Source of the DNA: Rhizobium sp. Leaf453
GTDB lineage: Bacteria; Pseudomonadota; Alphaproteobacteria; Rhizobiales; Rhizobiaceae
NCBI RefSeq assembly: GCF_001425605.1
Contig: NZ_LMRG01000006.1
Span: forward strand, 53,445-117,444
Direction of reading: 5' to 3'
DNA: 64,000 bases
Shown: positions 19,619 through 29,063 of the stretch, in pieces
Position numbering within the stretch: position 1 is the first letter of the stretch
How the letters are laid out: each line of letters begins with the position of its first letter
Made by a program: the position numbers and the translations under genes
Notes under the pieces: generated by a model
Databases searched by the model: none
What the model was told of the DNA's origin: nothing
The model's input: the letters and a program-made list of their open reading frames with translations, nothing else

Positions 19619-22090
19619 ATGAACCCGCCTGTCGCCACGTATCGCGTCCAGTTCCGCGAAGGCATGACCTTCGATCGCGCCATCGAAAATCTTCCGCATA
19701 TCAAGAGCCTTGGTATCAGCCACCTCTACGCCTCGCCGATCTTCACCGCGACTTGCGGCTCCACCCATGGCTATGACGTCACTGATATGAACGAAATCGA
19801 TCCCTCTCTCGGTGGTCGCGACGGCTTCAATCGTTTTGTGAAAGCTCTGGAGGCGCTTGAGCTCGGGCTGATCCTCGATATCGTGCCAAACCATATGGCG
19901 GCATCGCAGGAAAATGCCTGGTGGTGGGATGTGATGGAGAGAGGACGAGAAAGCGCCTACGCCGATTATTTTGATGTCGACTGGAGCGAGCGGCTGACAT
20001 TGCCGCATCTCGGAAAAACCTTCGAGGAGGCCGTTGCAGAGGGCGAATTGACGCTGGAGCGCGGAGGACAATGCGCGTGGGAATTGTGCTATTACGAGGC
20101 GCGCTATCCGCTTTCAGTGGAGAGTATCCGGTGGCTTATCGACGAAACGGGGGGAAACCCGGGCGCTCTGTCTGCCTTTTCGCAATCTCGAGAAAAGATG
20201 GCAAGATTGCACGAAAAGCAGCATTGGCAGTTAATCCACTGGAAAGATGCCGCCGAACATCTTTCTTACCGGCGTTTCTTCGAGGTCACGGGGCTCGTTG
20301 GTCTCCGCGTTGAAGACCGTAGGGTTTTTGAGGATAGCCACCGCCTTGTTCTCGACCTTGTGAAAAATGGCGCTGTGCAAGGCCTGCGCCTTGATCATAT
20401 CGACGGACTTGCGGACCCGGCCGGCTATCTGATGCGCCTCCGTGAACGAGTCGGAGAAGAGCTTTTTATTGTTGCCGAAAAAATCCTTGGCCCCCGCGAG
20501 GTGCCTATACCCGAATGGCCAATCGCCGGCACAACGGGGTACGAATTCATAGAGGCCGCGAGCAATCTCTTCATCGAGGCCAAGGGATTGCAGAACCTGG
20601 AAGCGCACTACCGTAAGGTCTTGCCTTCGCTTGGTTCGTTCGAAGAAGAGTTGCGACAAGCGAAAACGAGAATGGTGACGCGCAACTTTGCCGGAGAGGT
20701 GTCGCGGCTCGCGGCGATATCCTCTGAGCTTTTGCCGGACATCAAGCGTTCGGAACTTTCTGCTGCAATCCGTGAAATCCTGATCGCGTTTCCCGTCTAT
20801 CGGACATACGGAACGGCAAATGGTCTTTCCGAACAGGATATCGTCATTCTTGACGATGTCGCCGCCGTAGCAAGACACCATGCAGAAAGACCGGAGGTTA
20901 TCGATGCGGTGGTGGGCCTGCTCGCTAGCGCTCTACCTAAAGTTACGGAGTTTCGAACACGTTTCCAGCAACTGACCGGCCCGGTCATGGCGAAGTCAAT
21001 GGAGGACACACTCTTTTACCGCTACAACTGTCTCATCGGTGCTAACGAGGTTGGTGGCGAACCGGGTCATCCACCGGGCGGTGTGAGCGCGTTTCACTCT
21101 GCCATGCTGGAGCGTCGACGCACGCAGCCACTAGGCTTGTCCGGAACATCGACACATGACACAAAGCGGGGAGAGGACGCGCGCGCACGCCTCTATGCAA
21201 TCACCGAGGACGCTGATCGATGGGCTGGTCACGTCGCGCGCTGGCGGCAGATGAATGCAGCCTTGATCGAGCGGCTCTCCAGCGGCCCGGCGCCGGACCC
21301 GAACACGGAATGGATGCTCTATCAGGCCCTTCTCGGTGTGCTGCCGGGTGAGGTTGATGCCGAAGAACTTCGTGAGCTGCAGGAGCGATTCTCGGCCTAT
21401 GCGCTGAAGGCGGTCCGCGAGGCGAAGACGAGGACCGATTGGGCCGAGGCGGATAAAGATTACGACGCGGCGGTTGAGCGCTATGTCGCGGCGCTGCTTT
21501 CTCCTGAAAATCGGGATTTCGTCGACGATTTCATCACGACGGCGCAGCCCTATATCGCCAGCGGTTATCTTAACAGCCTTGCCCAGACGCTGATCAAGAT
21601 CGCGGCTCCCGGCATTCCCGATTTTTATCAGGGAACGGAGGGTATCGATCTTTCGCTGGTTGATCCCGACAATCGGCGACCGGTGGACTACGGAAAGCTT
21701 GCGGTCAGTGAACGACCCGACGCGCAGGCTTTGAAACAGAAGCTCATCACAACCGGGCTCCGGCTTCGCCATCAGCGGCAAAGCCTGTTTCTGGAGGGCG
21801 ACTATCGGCCGCTGAAAGTCGAGGGCGCACTGGCCGAGCATGTCGTCGCTTTCATACGCGTCAAGGACAATGATTTTGTCATTGTGCTCACACCTCGGCT
21901 GATGTTTTCCGAGCTGCAGCCTCAGACGCTGGTTGCCTCACCAGGCTTCTGGGGAGACACAAGACTCATCATGCCTGAAGCTAGCTGCGGCCGGAAGAAG
22001 GATCTGATGAGTGGACTTGAGTTTGCGGCCGGCGATCTATTGGTCTCCGATATTCTGGTGCAGCCGGTTGCCTTGCTCGTCGGCGCCTGA
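19619..22090 (+). CDS. treY: Maltooligosyltrehalose synthase
   Basis: An 823-residue GH13 isomerase that turns the reducing-end alpha-1,4 bond of maltodextrins into an alpha,alpha-1,1 bond. It opens with TYRVQFREGMTFDRAIENLP and YASPIFTATCGSTHGYDVTD, then LILDIVPNHMAAS. The nucleophile block is GLRLDHIDGLADPAGYL and the acid block FIVAEKILGPRE; LSGTSTHDTKRGEDARARL is a TreY hallmark, and PGIPDFYQGTE closes the catalytic region. Length is in the usual range. With treZ (divergent, 145 bp away) and glgX it makes the complete glycogen-to-trehalose pathway, typical of osmotic and desiccation protection. No clear EcfG site on this strand; GGAAC at 19556-19560 lacks a good -10. Confidence 0.95.
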   Translation: MNPPVATYRVQFREGMTFDRAIENLPHIKSLGISHLYASPIFTATCGSTHGYDVTDMNEIDPSLGGRDGFNRFVKALEALELGLILDIVPNHMAASQENAWWWDVMERGRESAYADYFDVDWSERLTLPHLGKTFEEAVAEGELTLERGGQCAWELCYYEARYPLSVESIRWLIDETGGNPGALSAFSQSREKMARLHEKQHWQLIHWKDAAEHLSYRRFFEVTGLVGLRVEDRRVFEDSHRLVLDLVKNGAVQGLRLDHIDGLADPAGYLMRLRERVGEELFIVAEKILGPREVPIPEWPIAGTTGYEFIEAASNLFIEAKGLQNLEAHYRKVLPSLGSFEEELRQAKTRMVTRNFAGEVSRLAAISSELLPDIKRSELSAAIREILIAFPVYRTYGTANGLSEQDIVILDDVAAVARHHAERPEVIDAVVGLLASALPKVTEFRTRFQQLTGPVMAKSMEDTLFYRYNCLIGANEVGGEPGHPPGGVSAFHSAMLERRRTQPLGLSGTSTHDTKRGEDARARLYAITEDADRWAGHVARWRQMNAALIERLSSGPAPDPNTEWMLYQALLGVLPGEVDAEELRELQERFSAYALKAVREAKTRTDWAEADKDYDAAVERYVAALLSPENRDFVDDFITTAQPYIASGYLNSLAQTLIKIAAPGIPDFYQGTEGIDLSLVDPDNRRPVDYGKLAVSERPDAQALKQKLITTGLRLRHQRQSLFLEGDYRPLKVEGALAEHVVAFIRVKDNDFVIVLTPRLMFSELQPQTLVASPGFWGDTRLIMPEASCGRKKDLMSGLEFAAGDLLVSDILVQPVALLVGA

Positions 22091-22137
22091 GGCCAGTTAC
22101 GAGCGATGCTCTGCCGCGCCGTCCCTTACGGTACCCA

Positions 22138-22335
22138 CTACTCTTCGTGAGCCTCGATCACCGAAGCGGTATCCTCAACAATATCGCGAAGTGCGGCGGC
22201 GACCTCCGCGCGGCTCCAGCCGGCGCGCACGGATTCTTCTACCAGTTGCTGTATTTTACCTTCAAGCGCCTCGCGGCAATCGGCTGATCGGTTCTTATAT
22301 TCGTTCTCTTCTTGTGGCGGTTTCACGGGTTGCAT
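22138..22335 (-). CDS. Small helical protein, unknown
   Basis: A 65-residue protein from the ATG at 22335, preceded by GGAGAT. The C-terminal half is a clear amphipathic helix region (LEGKIQQLVEESVRAGWSRA, EVAAALRDIVEDTASVIEAH), a pattern I associate with short conserved rhizobial proteins of unknown function. A longer frame reaches 22419 but lacks support. The gene converges with treY. Confidence 0.6.
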   Translation of the reverse strand: MQPVKPPQEENEYKNRSADCREALEGKIQQLVEESVRAGWSRAEVAAALRDIVEDTASVIEAHEE

Positions 22336-22462
22336 GACTTTAATCTCCGAACTTGATTGACTCTGATATGGAGTGGAGAAACCGGCCGGCAAGACCCCGG
22401 CACTCTGGCGGAAAAACACTCCACGGGAAAGTGTCGCCTACTTAGCGGCCATGAGGACAATG

Positions 22463-22702
22463 TTATATGGCGCGACGCAAAACGTGGAGGGTCAATCGAA
22501 CTTCTGCCTCAACGACGCCGTCCTGACTATGGATTTCGATGGTGATCGTGTCCGAAGGGCTTATGGGAAGGAAATCCGAAGCCAGGTCGCATACCGCATA
22601 ACGCGCATGCTCCACCGCTTGATCCAAGTTATCAAACTGAAGCTGCTCTTCTGGGCCGGGTGCCGTTTTTTCCTCCGGCGCCCTGAAATAAAAGACCGGC
22701 AT
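22463..22702 (-). CDS. DUF6894 family small protein
   Basis: A 79-residue protein with the DUF6894 pattern: MPVFYFRAPEEKTAPG (PxFYF start), then QFDNLDQAVEHARYAVCDLA and a beta-strand end (DTITIEIHSQDGVVEAEVRL). These proteins are abundant in rhizobia, small, and of unknown function. The ATG at 22702 is chosen for the family start and a GAGGAGG ribosome site. The window contains two more members, at 53070 and a broken one at 63457. Confidence 0.75.
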   Translation of the reverse strand: MPVFYFRAPEEKTAPGPEEQLQFDNLDQAVEHARYAVCDLASDFLPISPSDTITIEIHSQDGVVEAEVRLTLHVLRRAI

Positions 22703-23090
22703 CGTACCTCCTCTGTTCGCCCGATTAAATCCGTCTTGCATTCGACTTTGACGTTGTAACCCTTAATAACCATGGCGACCTCCCGGTGGATAGAGGGATC
22801 GGTTCACTTCCGCAGGAGGGGGCTTGTCGACGGATTGATAGTCTCCAAGATGACTACCGCTCGATGCACATAGCACTTTCGAGAACGAACTACATACTTC
22901 CGCACCGTGTTCCATGATGTTGTCGGTATTCTTCGCGGGAACAGTTTCCACATATGGCGCCGGTTGGAAACGACCTTACCCCACATGACAGTTCTCGCCG
23001 CGTTTGCCGTTTGCGGGTATCATGTTGCCTGCCAAAGGAAACCACTTGCCAACATAGGCGTTTGCCTCCTTGAAACAAAGGAGACAAGCA
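22703..23090. other. Intergenic, no clear gene
   Basis: No supported coding sequence was found. A degenerate EcfG-like site (GGAAA 23037-23041, 17 bp, CGTT 23059-23062) lies just before the gene at 23091. Confidence 0.4.
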
Positions 23091-23384
23091 ATGGCCGACG
23101 ACAGCACAACCACAATCCGTGCCACCTTCGAGACACGCGAAGCGGCTGACCTCGCCGTTGAACATCTGGTTCAGCAGCACGGAATTTCGCGTCCCGACAT
23201 TTTTATTCAGTCGGCGTCGGATCAGAACACCAGCGGAACCCACTCGTCACGTGGCGATGTCACCCGCAGCGATGCGCCGCATGAGGGCGAGATCGAGGTC
23301 TCCGCTGATATAGCAGCCAGCCAAATTCCTGCTGTTCAGCGGAGCCTCGGCGATGCTGGTGCTATCCGTGTCTCAGGGAAATGA
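23091..23384 (+). CDS. Small conserved protein, unknown
   Basis: A 97-residue acidic protein. The N-terminal half, TTIRATFETREAADLAVEHL followed by VQQHGISRPDIFI, resembles the ferredoxin-like repeat of proteins that name residues as a heat-induced or general stress YflT-like fold, and the C-terminal part repeats an alternating pattern (GEIEVSADIAASQIPAVQRS). No catalytic motif is seen. The ATG follows AAGGAG. Likely a stress-associated small protein; the fold suggestion is weak. Confidence 0.6.
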   Translation: MADDSTTTIRATFETREAADLAVEHLVQQHGISRPDIFIQSASDQNTSGTHSSRGDVTRSDAPHEGEIEVSADIAASQIPAVQRSLGDAGAIRVSGK

Positions 23385-23430
23385 TCAAAAGCGCAGCCCC
23401 GGACCTTCTGTTGGCATAAAGTTACTCGAC

Positions 23431-24966
23431 ATGGGCGACAATCTCTCCACCTATCGTGCCAAACGGGACTTTAAGAAGACTAAGCAACCGAGCGGAAGGG
23501 TTTCCGTCAAATCCTCAACCCGCAGCGATTTGTGATTCAAAAGCATGACGCGACATGCCTTCATGACGATTTGCTTCTTGAGTTGGACGACGTCTTCAAA
23601 TCATGGGCAGTGACGAGCGGCCCATCGCTTGATCCACAGGACAGGCGTCTGGCGGTCGACAGTCCGCCATCCTGTGCAGGCTGGATTCACAAGATTAAGT
23701 TCGACGGCTACTGCATCCAGATGCGGGCGGAAAATGGAGAGGTGACTCTCAAGACCCGCAAGGGGCTGGATTGGACGTCGAAATGGCCAGTTATTGCCTT
23801 ATCGGCCACCAAGCTTCCAGACTGCATCATTGACGTCGAGATCTGCGCGCTAGACGAAAACGGAGCGCCAGACTTCGCGTGCTTCCGGCAGTCCTCTCCG
23901 AGGACAAAACAGACGATCTCGTAAACTTCGCCTTCGATCTCCTTTTCGTTGGAAACGAAGATCTGCGGGGCAGAGGGACAGGTGCGTCAAGCCGCATTCA
24001 AGGGGCTGCGAGAAGACAAGCCTGCTGGAGAGGTTGAAGCCAAAAAACCAATATCGCCGGAAGAGGTCGAAACACCCCAACCCGAACGACCTGTCGCAAC
24101 GAAAGTGGTCCATAGGAAGGGTGCGAAGGCCGAGGTCATGGGCGTGATGATTTCCAATCCTGACAAACTGTTCTGGCCAGACGCCAATGACGGAGAGCCC
24201 GTCACGAAGGAAGAACTGGTGAAGTATCATGAAGAGGTTGGGTCAGGCTGAGTCGATCACGGAAGAGGCCGGCCCTGCTCAATCATCCGATGCCCAGACG
24301 GGATCGCAGGCGAGCATTTTTTCAGCGGCACGCCATGCCGGGAACATCAAATCTGCTGGAATTTGTGAATATCTTCGGCGATAAGAAGCCCTATCTCCAA
24401 GTTGATCGCATCGAAGGGTTCGCTGCCATTTCCCAAATCGGCGGCATTGAACACCATCCATTGAACTGTGAACTTGACCAGCCAGAAGTGCCTGGACGTC
24501 TTGTGTTCGATCTTGATCCTGGTCCGGACGTGCCCTTTTCAGCGATTGTAGAGGCGGCCCGGGAAATGCGAGATCGGCTCGATGACCTTGGGCTCATCAG
24601 CTTTTGCGGGACGACGGGTGGGAAGGGGCTGCATGTCGTCACCCCCTATCCGTCAGCGAGAAGAAGCCACTTTCCTGGGACGAGGCGAAAGGCTTTGCGG
24701 AGACGTCTGCCAGCAGATGGCACCTGCATGACGATCGCATGGCGACCGCAGTTGCACCGCTTTCGCCACGTGCCCGTCCAGGCGCGACAGTGTCCATGCC
24801 GCTCACTTGGACACAGGTGAAGACACATCTCGATTCAAAGAGGTTCACGATCAGAACCGTTCCGTCGCTCCTCGAGAAATCGTCCGCCTGGCAGGACTAT
24901 TGCGGAGGGCAACGCTCGTTGGAGCAGGAGATCAAGCGACTCGGAAGGGCAAGGAAGGCTGTGTGA
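23431..24966 (+). pseudogene. ligD: ATP-dependent DNA ligase D, heavily deleted and frameshifted
   Basis: Fragments of all three LigD domains occur in order but cannot be joined into one frame. (1) Phosphoesterase start: LSTYRAKRDFKKT, then IQKHDATCLHDDLLLELDDV and SWAVTSGPSLDPQDRRLAV. (2) Ligase: GWIHKIKFDGYCIQM with the KxDG motif, up to DENGAPDFA, then a frameshift into a LPAVLSEDKTDDLVNFAFDL frame. (3) Polymerase: [74 protein letters not shown], another frameshift, and [21 protein letters not shown] large deletion joins the phosphoesterase and ligase parts. LigD partners Ku in non-homologous end joining; it converges on two intact ku genes 65 bp away. Confidence 0.9.
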
Positions 24967-25030
24967 GCGGTCTGGTAGCGATGGGTGGGGAAAGCGACAA
25001 AGAGCTCTGTGGACGACGTGCGACCGGGAC

Positions 25031-25849
25031 TCAGCCCGTTTTGCGCGATTTCAATTCCTTAGCAACCGACTTCTTCAACGCGTCCATGATGTTCACAATG
25101 TTGCTCTTTTCTTCGCCAACCGCCTTCTCAGCCGATGCCTTCGATGTTGACGACTTCTTAGTCCTCTTCTTGGTGGCGATCAGCTTGAGCAAGCTCTCCT
25201 GGATCGGATCGGACACCATCTCAGTTGACCAGTCCTTGAGGCGCTTTTTGATAACCGCTTCAATAGCCGAGACAGCCTTTGCATCCGATTTTTCGTCGAT
25301 GCCGGTGAAATACTCGCTCTCCGGCCGCACTTCATCAACGAAACGGAGGGTCCAAACGACGAGACCTAAGCCACGCGGTTCAATGAGGATCGCCCTCTCG
25401 CGACGTCCCAGGACGACACGGGAGATCCCGACGACATCCTCAGCTTCCATTGCCTGGCGGATCACCGCGAAGGCCTCGTCGCCGATCTTGTCGTTTGCCG
25501 TGAGGTAAAACGGGGTCTCCAAGTAAACCCATTCAATGCTTCCACGTGGTACAAACTTCTCAATGTCTATCGTCCTTACGGTCTCCAGTTCCACGGACTC
25601 CAAATCCTCGTCCGTCAAAATGACGTAGTCATTCTCGCCGCGCTCGTAGCCCTTTGCTTCATGCTCGTCTTTGACAGCTTTGCCGGTGACACTGTCCACA
25701 TATTGAGAGACCACCCGGTTACCCGTTTCCTTGTTGAGAGTATGGAAACGGACCTTCTCGGATTCGGACGTAGCTGGCGTCATCGCCACAGGGCAGGTGA
25801 CGAGCGAAAGCTTGAGATAGCCTTTCCAGTAGGGGCGACGCAGTGCCAT
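25031..25849 (-). CDS. Ku protein (non-homologous end joining), copy 1
   Basis: A 272-residue bacterial Ku. It opens with RRPYWKGYLKLSLVTCPVAM, then VRFHTLNKETGNRV, YERGENDYVILTDEDLESVE, and the Ku core FYLTANDKIGDEAFAVIRQA and RERAILIEPRGLGLVVWTLR. The tail is rich in lysine and serine (TKKRTKKSSTSKASAEKAVG), as in Ku proteins that bind DNA and LigD through the C-terminus. Ku homodimers encircle broken DNA ends and recruit LigD. It starts 3 bp after the stop of the second ku gene, so the two are one operon. The neighbouring ligD is dead, so a LigD elsewhere would be needed. Confidence 0.95.
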   Translation of the reverse strand: MALRRPYWKGYLKLSLVTCPVAMTPATSESEKVRFHTLNKETGNRVVSQYVDSVTGKAVKDEHEAKGYERGENDYVILTDEDLESVELETVRTIDIEKFVPRGSIEWVYLETPFYLTANDKIGDEAFAVIRQAMEAEDVVGISRVVLGRRERAILIEPRGLGLVVWTLRFVDEVRPESEYFTGIDEKSDAKAVSAIEAVIKKRLKDWSTEMVSDPIQESLLKLIATKKRTKKSSTSKASAEKAVGEEKSNIVNIMDALKKSVAKELKSRKTG

Positions 25850-25852
25850 CAG

Positions 25853-26737
25853 TCAGCTCGCTTTCTTAACTGCGGTTTTCGCCCGCGTCTTGGTGGACTT
25901 CGAAGATGCGGTCTTTTTTCCTGTGTTTGCATTTGCGGCCTTGGGCTTTTTCGCCGACGATTTGTCGAGGCCAGCGCTCTCCCGCAGAGCCTTTAGGAGG
26001 TCATTGGGCTTGGAGACCTTGACGGGCTTCGGCTTCGGAAGCGTCTTGCCCTCCGCTTTTGCCTTCACCAAAGCTGTAAGAGCGTCCTCATACCGATCAT
26101 CGAACTCGGCCGGATCGAACTCCCCCATCTTCGTATTGATGATGTGCTTGGCGAGATCGAGCATCTCGGCCTCGACCTTGATCTTTGCAACGTCCTCGAA
26201 CGCCTCGCTAGAAGGTCGAACTTCGTATTCGAAGTTCAAGGTAGTTGCGATGATGCCCTTGCCGTGCGCCCGGATCAAGACAGTCCGCATCCGCCTGAAC
26301 AGGACAGTACGCGCGATCGCGGTCGCATTGGTTTTGCTCAATGCATCCCGAATGCTCACAAAGCCGTCCTGATCGGCATCGTCAGGGACGAGGTAGTAAG
26401 GTTTGTCGAAATAGACGTCATCGACCTTACCGCAGGGGATGAAAGCTTCGGCTTCGAGCAATTTGTCGGATTCTGGAACAACCGCCGCCACTTCCTCAGG
26501 ATCAATCATGATGTAATCCCCATTGCCGGTCTCGAAGCCCTTGACCTGTTGGTCCCGTTCCACCGGTTCTTCGGTCTCGCTATCGATGAACTCGCGCTTC
26601 AGCCGGTTTCCGGTTTTATCGTTGATCATGTGGAAGCTGATCCGCTCGGACGTGGAGGACGCGGTGTACAACCCTACCGCGCAACTGAGTTCACCGACTT
26701 TCAGATGACCTTTCCATTGAGCCCGATGTGCCGCCAT
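25853..26737 (-). CDS. Ku protein (non-homologous end joining), copy 2
   Basis: A 294-residue Ku paralogue, first gene of the tandem ku operon. Core blocks are AHRAQWKGHLKVGELSCAVG, ISFHMINDKTGNRLKREFID, GFETGNGDYIMIDPEEVAAV, YYLVPDDADQDGFVSIRDAL and RMRTVLIRAHGKGIIATTLN. The tail is very basic (KKPKAANANTGKKTASSKST and onward), suited to DNA binding. The ATG at 26737 is chosen for its GGAG ribosome site and family alignment; a longer frame reaches 26851. An EcfG-type promoter lies at 26766-26791, matching the known stress control of some rhizobial ku genes. Two different Ku proteins could form a heterodimer, as suggested for Sinorhizobium. Confidence 0.95.
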   Translation of the reverse strand: MAAHRAQWKGHLKVGELSCAVGLYTASSTSERISFHMINDKTGNRLKREFIDSETEEPVERDQQVKGFETGNGDYIMIDPEEVAAVVPESDKLLEAEAFIPCGKVDDVYFDKPYYLVPDDADQDGFVSIRDALSKTNATAIARTVLFRRMRTVLIRAHGKGIIATTLNFEYEVRPSSEAFEDVAKIKVEAEMLDLAKHIINTKMGEFDPAEFDDRYEDALTALVKAKAEGKTLPKPKPVKVSKPNDLLKALRESAGLDKSSAKKPKAANANTGKKTASSKSTKTRAKTAVKKAS

Positions 26738-27157
26738 CCTCGTTTCTCCAGTTGACCGGCAATCAAACTCAACTAGGACCAACTTTGTTCCCGAACGGTG
26801 CCTATGGCAACGTCCCACGGCCGGCACTTGAGCGCGGTTTGGAAGGGCCATTGTATCGTTCGTATCGACGTCAGCGACAGAGTTCGTATGAGCCTTATGC
26901 TGACGTGATCAAACTCCGGAAGTCCTTCGACGATCCCATTTATCGTCGGCTATTGCTCTGGCGCGACGGCACGGTTTGTCGCCTGGTCAGCCGTTCACAT
27001 GCGGGCGCCAGTCTCGGAACCGTCTTCGCAGAAGTTTGTGCCGGCAGTGATGGATGAGCCTTGCGAAGATGCCGTTGAGACGGCGAAAGATGGATAGCCA
27101 AATGGCTGATCGCCGCCCCGCAGGGCGGCGACTGCGACACGTGCGAGATATCGTCTG
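26738..27157. other. Intergenic upstream of ku
   Basis: An open frame runs on the plus strand (to 27057) with a stretch KLRKSFDDPIYRRLLLWRDG, but it overlaps the ku promoter, has no ribosome site and matches no family I know. It may be a remnant. Confidence 0.35.
26766..26791 (-). promoter_or_regulatory. EcfG-type promoter candidate for the ku operon
   Basis: Minus strand: GGAAC at 26791-26787, 17-bp spacer, AGTT at 26769-26766; 29 bp before the ATG at 26737. Confidence 0.6.
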
Positions 27158-27436
27158 CTATTGGGGGATAGCGTTTGTCTCGGGCTGCTTCACCATCAGC
27201 CAGGGGCTGACAAGCATTGCGGTCGACGCAAGGGTGATCGACAGGCAAAGCTTCATGGGAAAGAGAAGCATCTGATCGAGCACCGCCTTTCCTGGGTAGG
27301 TGGACGTCATCGAATCGATGGTGCGTTCGAACGGATGAGCCATGGTATCGACGATACTTTCGACCGCCGTCGTACTGACCGGCTCCATGCCGGGAATGCC
27401 TGTGGGGATCGGTTTACCGAGCTTCAAGTCTGGCAT
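27158..27436 (-). CDS. Small protein with one or two hydrophobic segments, unknown
   Basis: A 92-residue protein from the ATG at 27436, which follows AAGGATG at a good distance. The N-terminal half is polar (MPDLKLGKPIPTGIPGMEPV) and the C-terminal half carries hydrophobic stretches (VLDQMLLFPMKLCLSITLAS, then TAMLVSPWLMV), so it is probably attached to the inner membrane. No family recognised. A longer frame extends to 27574 without a ribosome site. Confidence 0.5.
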   Translation of the reverse strand: MPDLKLGKPIPTGIPGMEPVSTTAVESIVDTMAHPFERTIDSMTSTYPGKAVLDQMLLFPMKLCLSITLASTAMLVSPWLMVKQPETNAIPQ

Positions 27437-27874
27437 GATCGCATCCTTTCGCGGTTGACCGTTGATAATTACCGCATCGCACAAAAGTTCCTTTCCGATT
27501 GGCCTTGCATGCTTGAACATGCTTTGGGAGCTCCCCGTCACTCCCGGAGCGACGGCTTGAGCTCGTCGAGCCACTTCGGCGCTTTAGCCTTTGTCAAGGC
27601 GTCGGCATAGACGTCGGCTTGGTGTGCTGTTCCGACAGCATCTTCAAGCAGGAGCGTTACGCGCCTGTCATCTATTCGCCGTCACTGAGCCAATCGTCGC
27701 GGTCTTTCTGCGTATCGGAAGCGGTTCGGTTTTCGGGCTGTGACTAATAACGTTTTACTAAATGCGTTCTCCGAACATTTCTATTCGCTGATCGCAGCCT
27801 GCTCCGTAAGGAAACGGAACTTTGCCATCGGCCGCTTCGTTTCGTACGGGTGCTGCGCGCTGAGGAGAAGACGA
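27437..27874. other. Intergenic with one promoter candidate
   Basis: No supported gene was found. It holds the EcfG-type match at 27816-27841 for the DUF72 gene. Confidence 0.4.
27816..27841 (+). promoter_or_regulatory. EcfG-type promoter candidate for DUF72 gene
   Basis: GGAAC at 27816-27820, 17-bp spacer, CGTT at 27838-27841; 33 bp before the TTG at 27875, and its position argues against starts upstream of it. Confidence 0.6.
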
Positions 27875-28567
27875 TTGTCTATTATTGCCACCGCCGCCTG
27901 GTCCATCCCAAAAAAGGTCGCCGGCCAGTTTGCTCAGGAAGGAAGCGGCCTCACCCGATACGCCTCGGTGTTTGATGGCGTCGAGATCAATTCGACCTTT
28001 TACCATCGCCACAGGACATCGACCTTCGCGCGGTGGGCGCAACTTGTACCAGAAAGCTTTCGGTTCGCGGTGAAGATACCAAAAGAAATCACTCATACGC
28101 GCGCGATGAAAGACATCACCGAGCCGTTCACGACCTTTCTTGAAGATATTTCACCACTCGGAGAAAAACGCGGCCCACTCCTTTGCCAGCTGCCACCGTC
28201 GTTAGCCTTCGATGCCGATGTGCTCAAAACCGCGTTCAAGACCATGCGCGATTCCGACAACAGTCCAATCGTTATTGAGGTGCGGCACAAGAGCTGGGCG
28301 TCGGCCGAAGCACTGGATCTGCTGAAGCACTATGCGATCGACCAGGTTCTTGCCGATCCGGCGCCAGTATGGTCGGCGGACGATTTCGCTACGCCACCGA
28401 AATACGTGCGTCTGCATGGAAAGCCAAAAATGTACTACTCAACTTACACTCATGACGAGATCAAGTCGTTTTCAGAACTGCCAGCGGCGGATGGCTGGTG
28501 TGTTTTCGACAACACCGCCTCAGGCGCCGCCATCGAAAACGCGCTTACCATGCTCGACATGCGCTGA
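27875..28567 (+). CDS. DUF72 family protein (YecE-like), copy 1
   Basis: A 230-residue TIM-barrel-like DUF72 protein. Blocks seen: GLTRYASVFDGVEINSTFYH, TFARWAQLVPESFRFAVKIP, GPLLCQLPPSLAFDADVL, IVIEVRHKSWASAEALDLLK, YVRLHGKPKMYYSTYTHDEI and the GWCVFDNTASGAAIENAL end. The function of the family is not established. TTG 27875 is chosen because GAGGAG lies just upstream and the EcfG-type promoter ends at 27841; starts further upstream would precede the promoter. The usual N-terminal strand is slightly altered (SIIATAAWSIPKKVAG). A second DUF72 gene is at 48045. Confidence 0.85.
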   Translation: MSIIATAAWSIPKKVAGQFAQEGSGLTRYASVFDGVEINSTFYHRHRTSTFARWAQLVPESFRFAVKIPKEITHTRAMKDITEPFTTFLEDISPLGEKRGPLLCQLPPSLAFDADVLKTAFKTMRDSDNSPIVIEVRHKSWASAEALDLLKHYAIDQVLADPAPVWSADDFATPPKYVRLHGKPKMYYSTYTHDEIKSFSELPAADGWCVFDNTASGAAIENALTMLDMR

Positions 28568-29063
28568 AGCACGCCTCTCTTTTTTGCAAGCTGATGTCGT
28601 AGCGGCATGGGGCAGTCGGTGGCTATCCGACCGTCTTCAGCGCCGGCACGCGGAAGGGAGGCGACACTGCTGAAGTTCGGGGGGATAGTGTTGGTGGCGG
28701 ATGTCCGCTCTCTCATAACGACTGACTGCGCATCACGGCGCAGCTCAATGATCAACGTTAGGCCTTCAGGATGGCCAGATGATAGTGATACTCGTTGAGC
28801 ATGCCGCGTGCGAGTTGGCAACTCTGAGTTTTTCGCCGTTCTGGCTAAGGTGAAAGATCAGTTGCGCCAACGCCTTGTTGAAAAACGGCTTGCGCCGGTT
28901 GATCCACAGATCAAGGACGCGGGCGATCTTCCGCCGCAACTGCACGGTTGCTTGCCGCAGGGTTTATGGAATGGCCCGCCGTTTTTCCAGCGTCTGTAAT
29001 GCTGGCGAGTGGAAGGAAGAAGGAACCAGTGCCACAAGCTTATCTCTGTCTGGGATTGATGCG
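28568..29063. other. Gap, possible coding remnant
   Basis: No complete gene is seen. The minus strand between about 28780 and 28975 reads smoothly (LRRKIARVLDLWINRRKPFF, then NKALAQLIFHL) without an identifiable start or family, so it may be a decayed gene. Confidence 0.3.

Noticed and set aside
20231..20881. Minus-strand frame of 216 codons inside treY
   Set aside because: It lies fully within conserved TreY coding sequence, and its translation has no recognisable features.
22926..22965. GGAAC at 22931 as a stress promoter
   Set aside because: The nearest GGTT is 19 bp away, outside the accepted spacer length.
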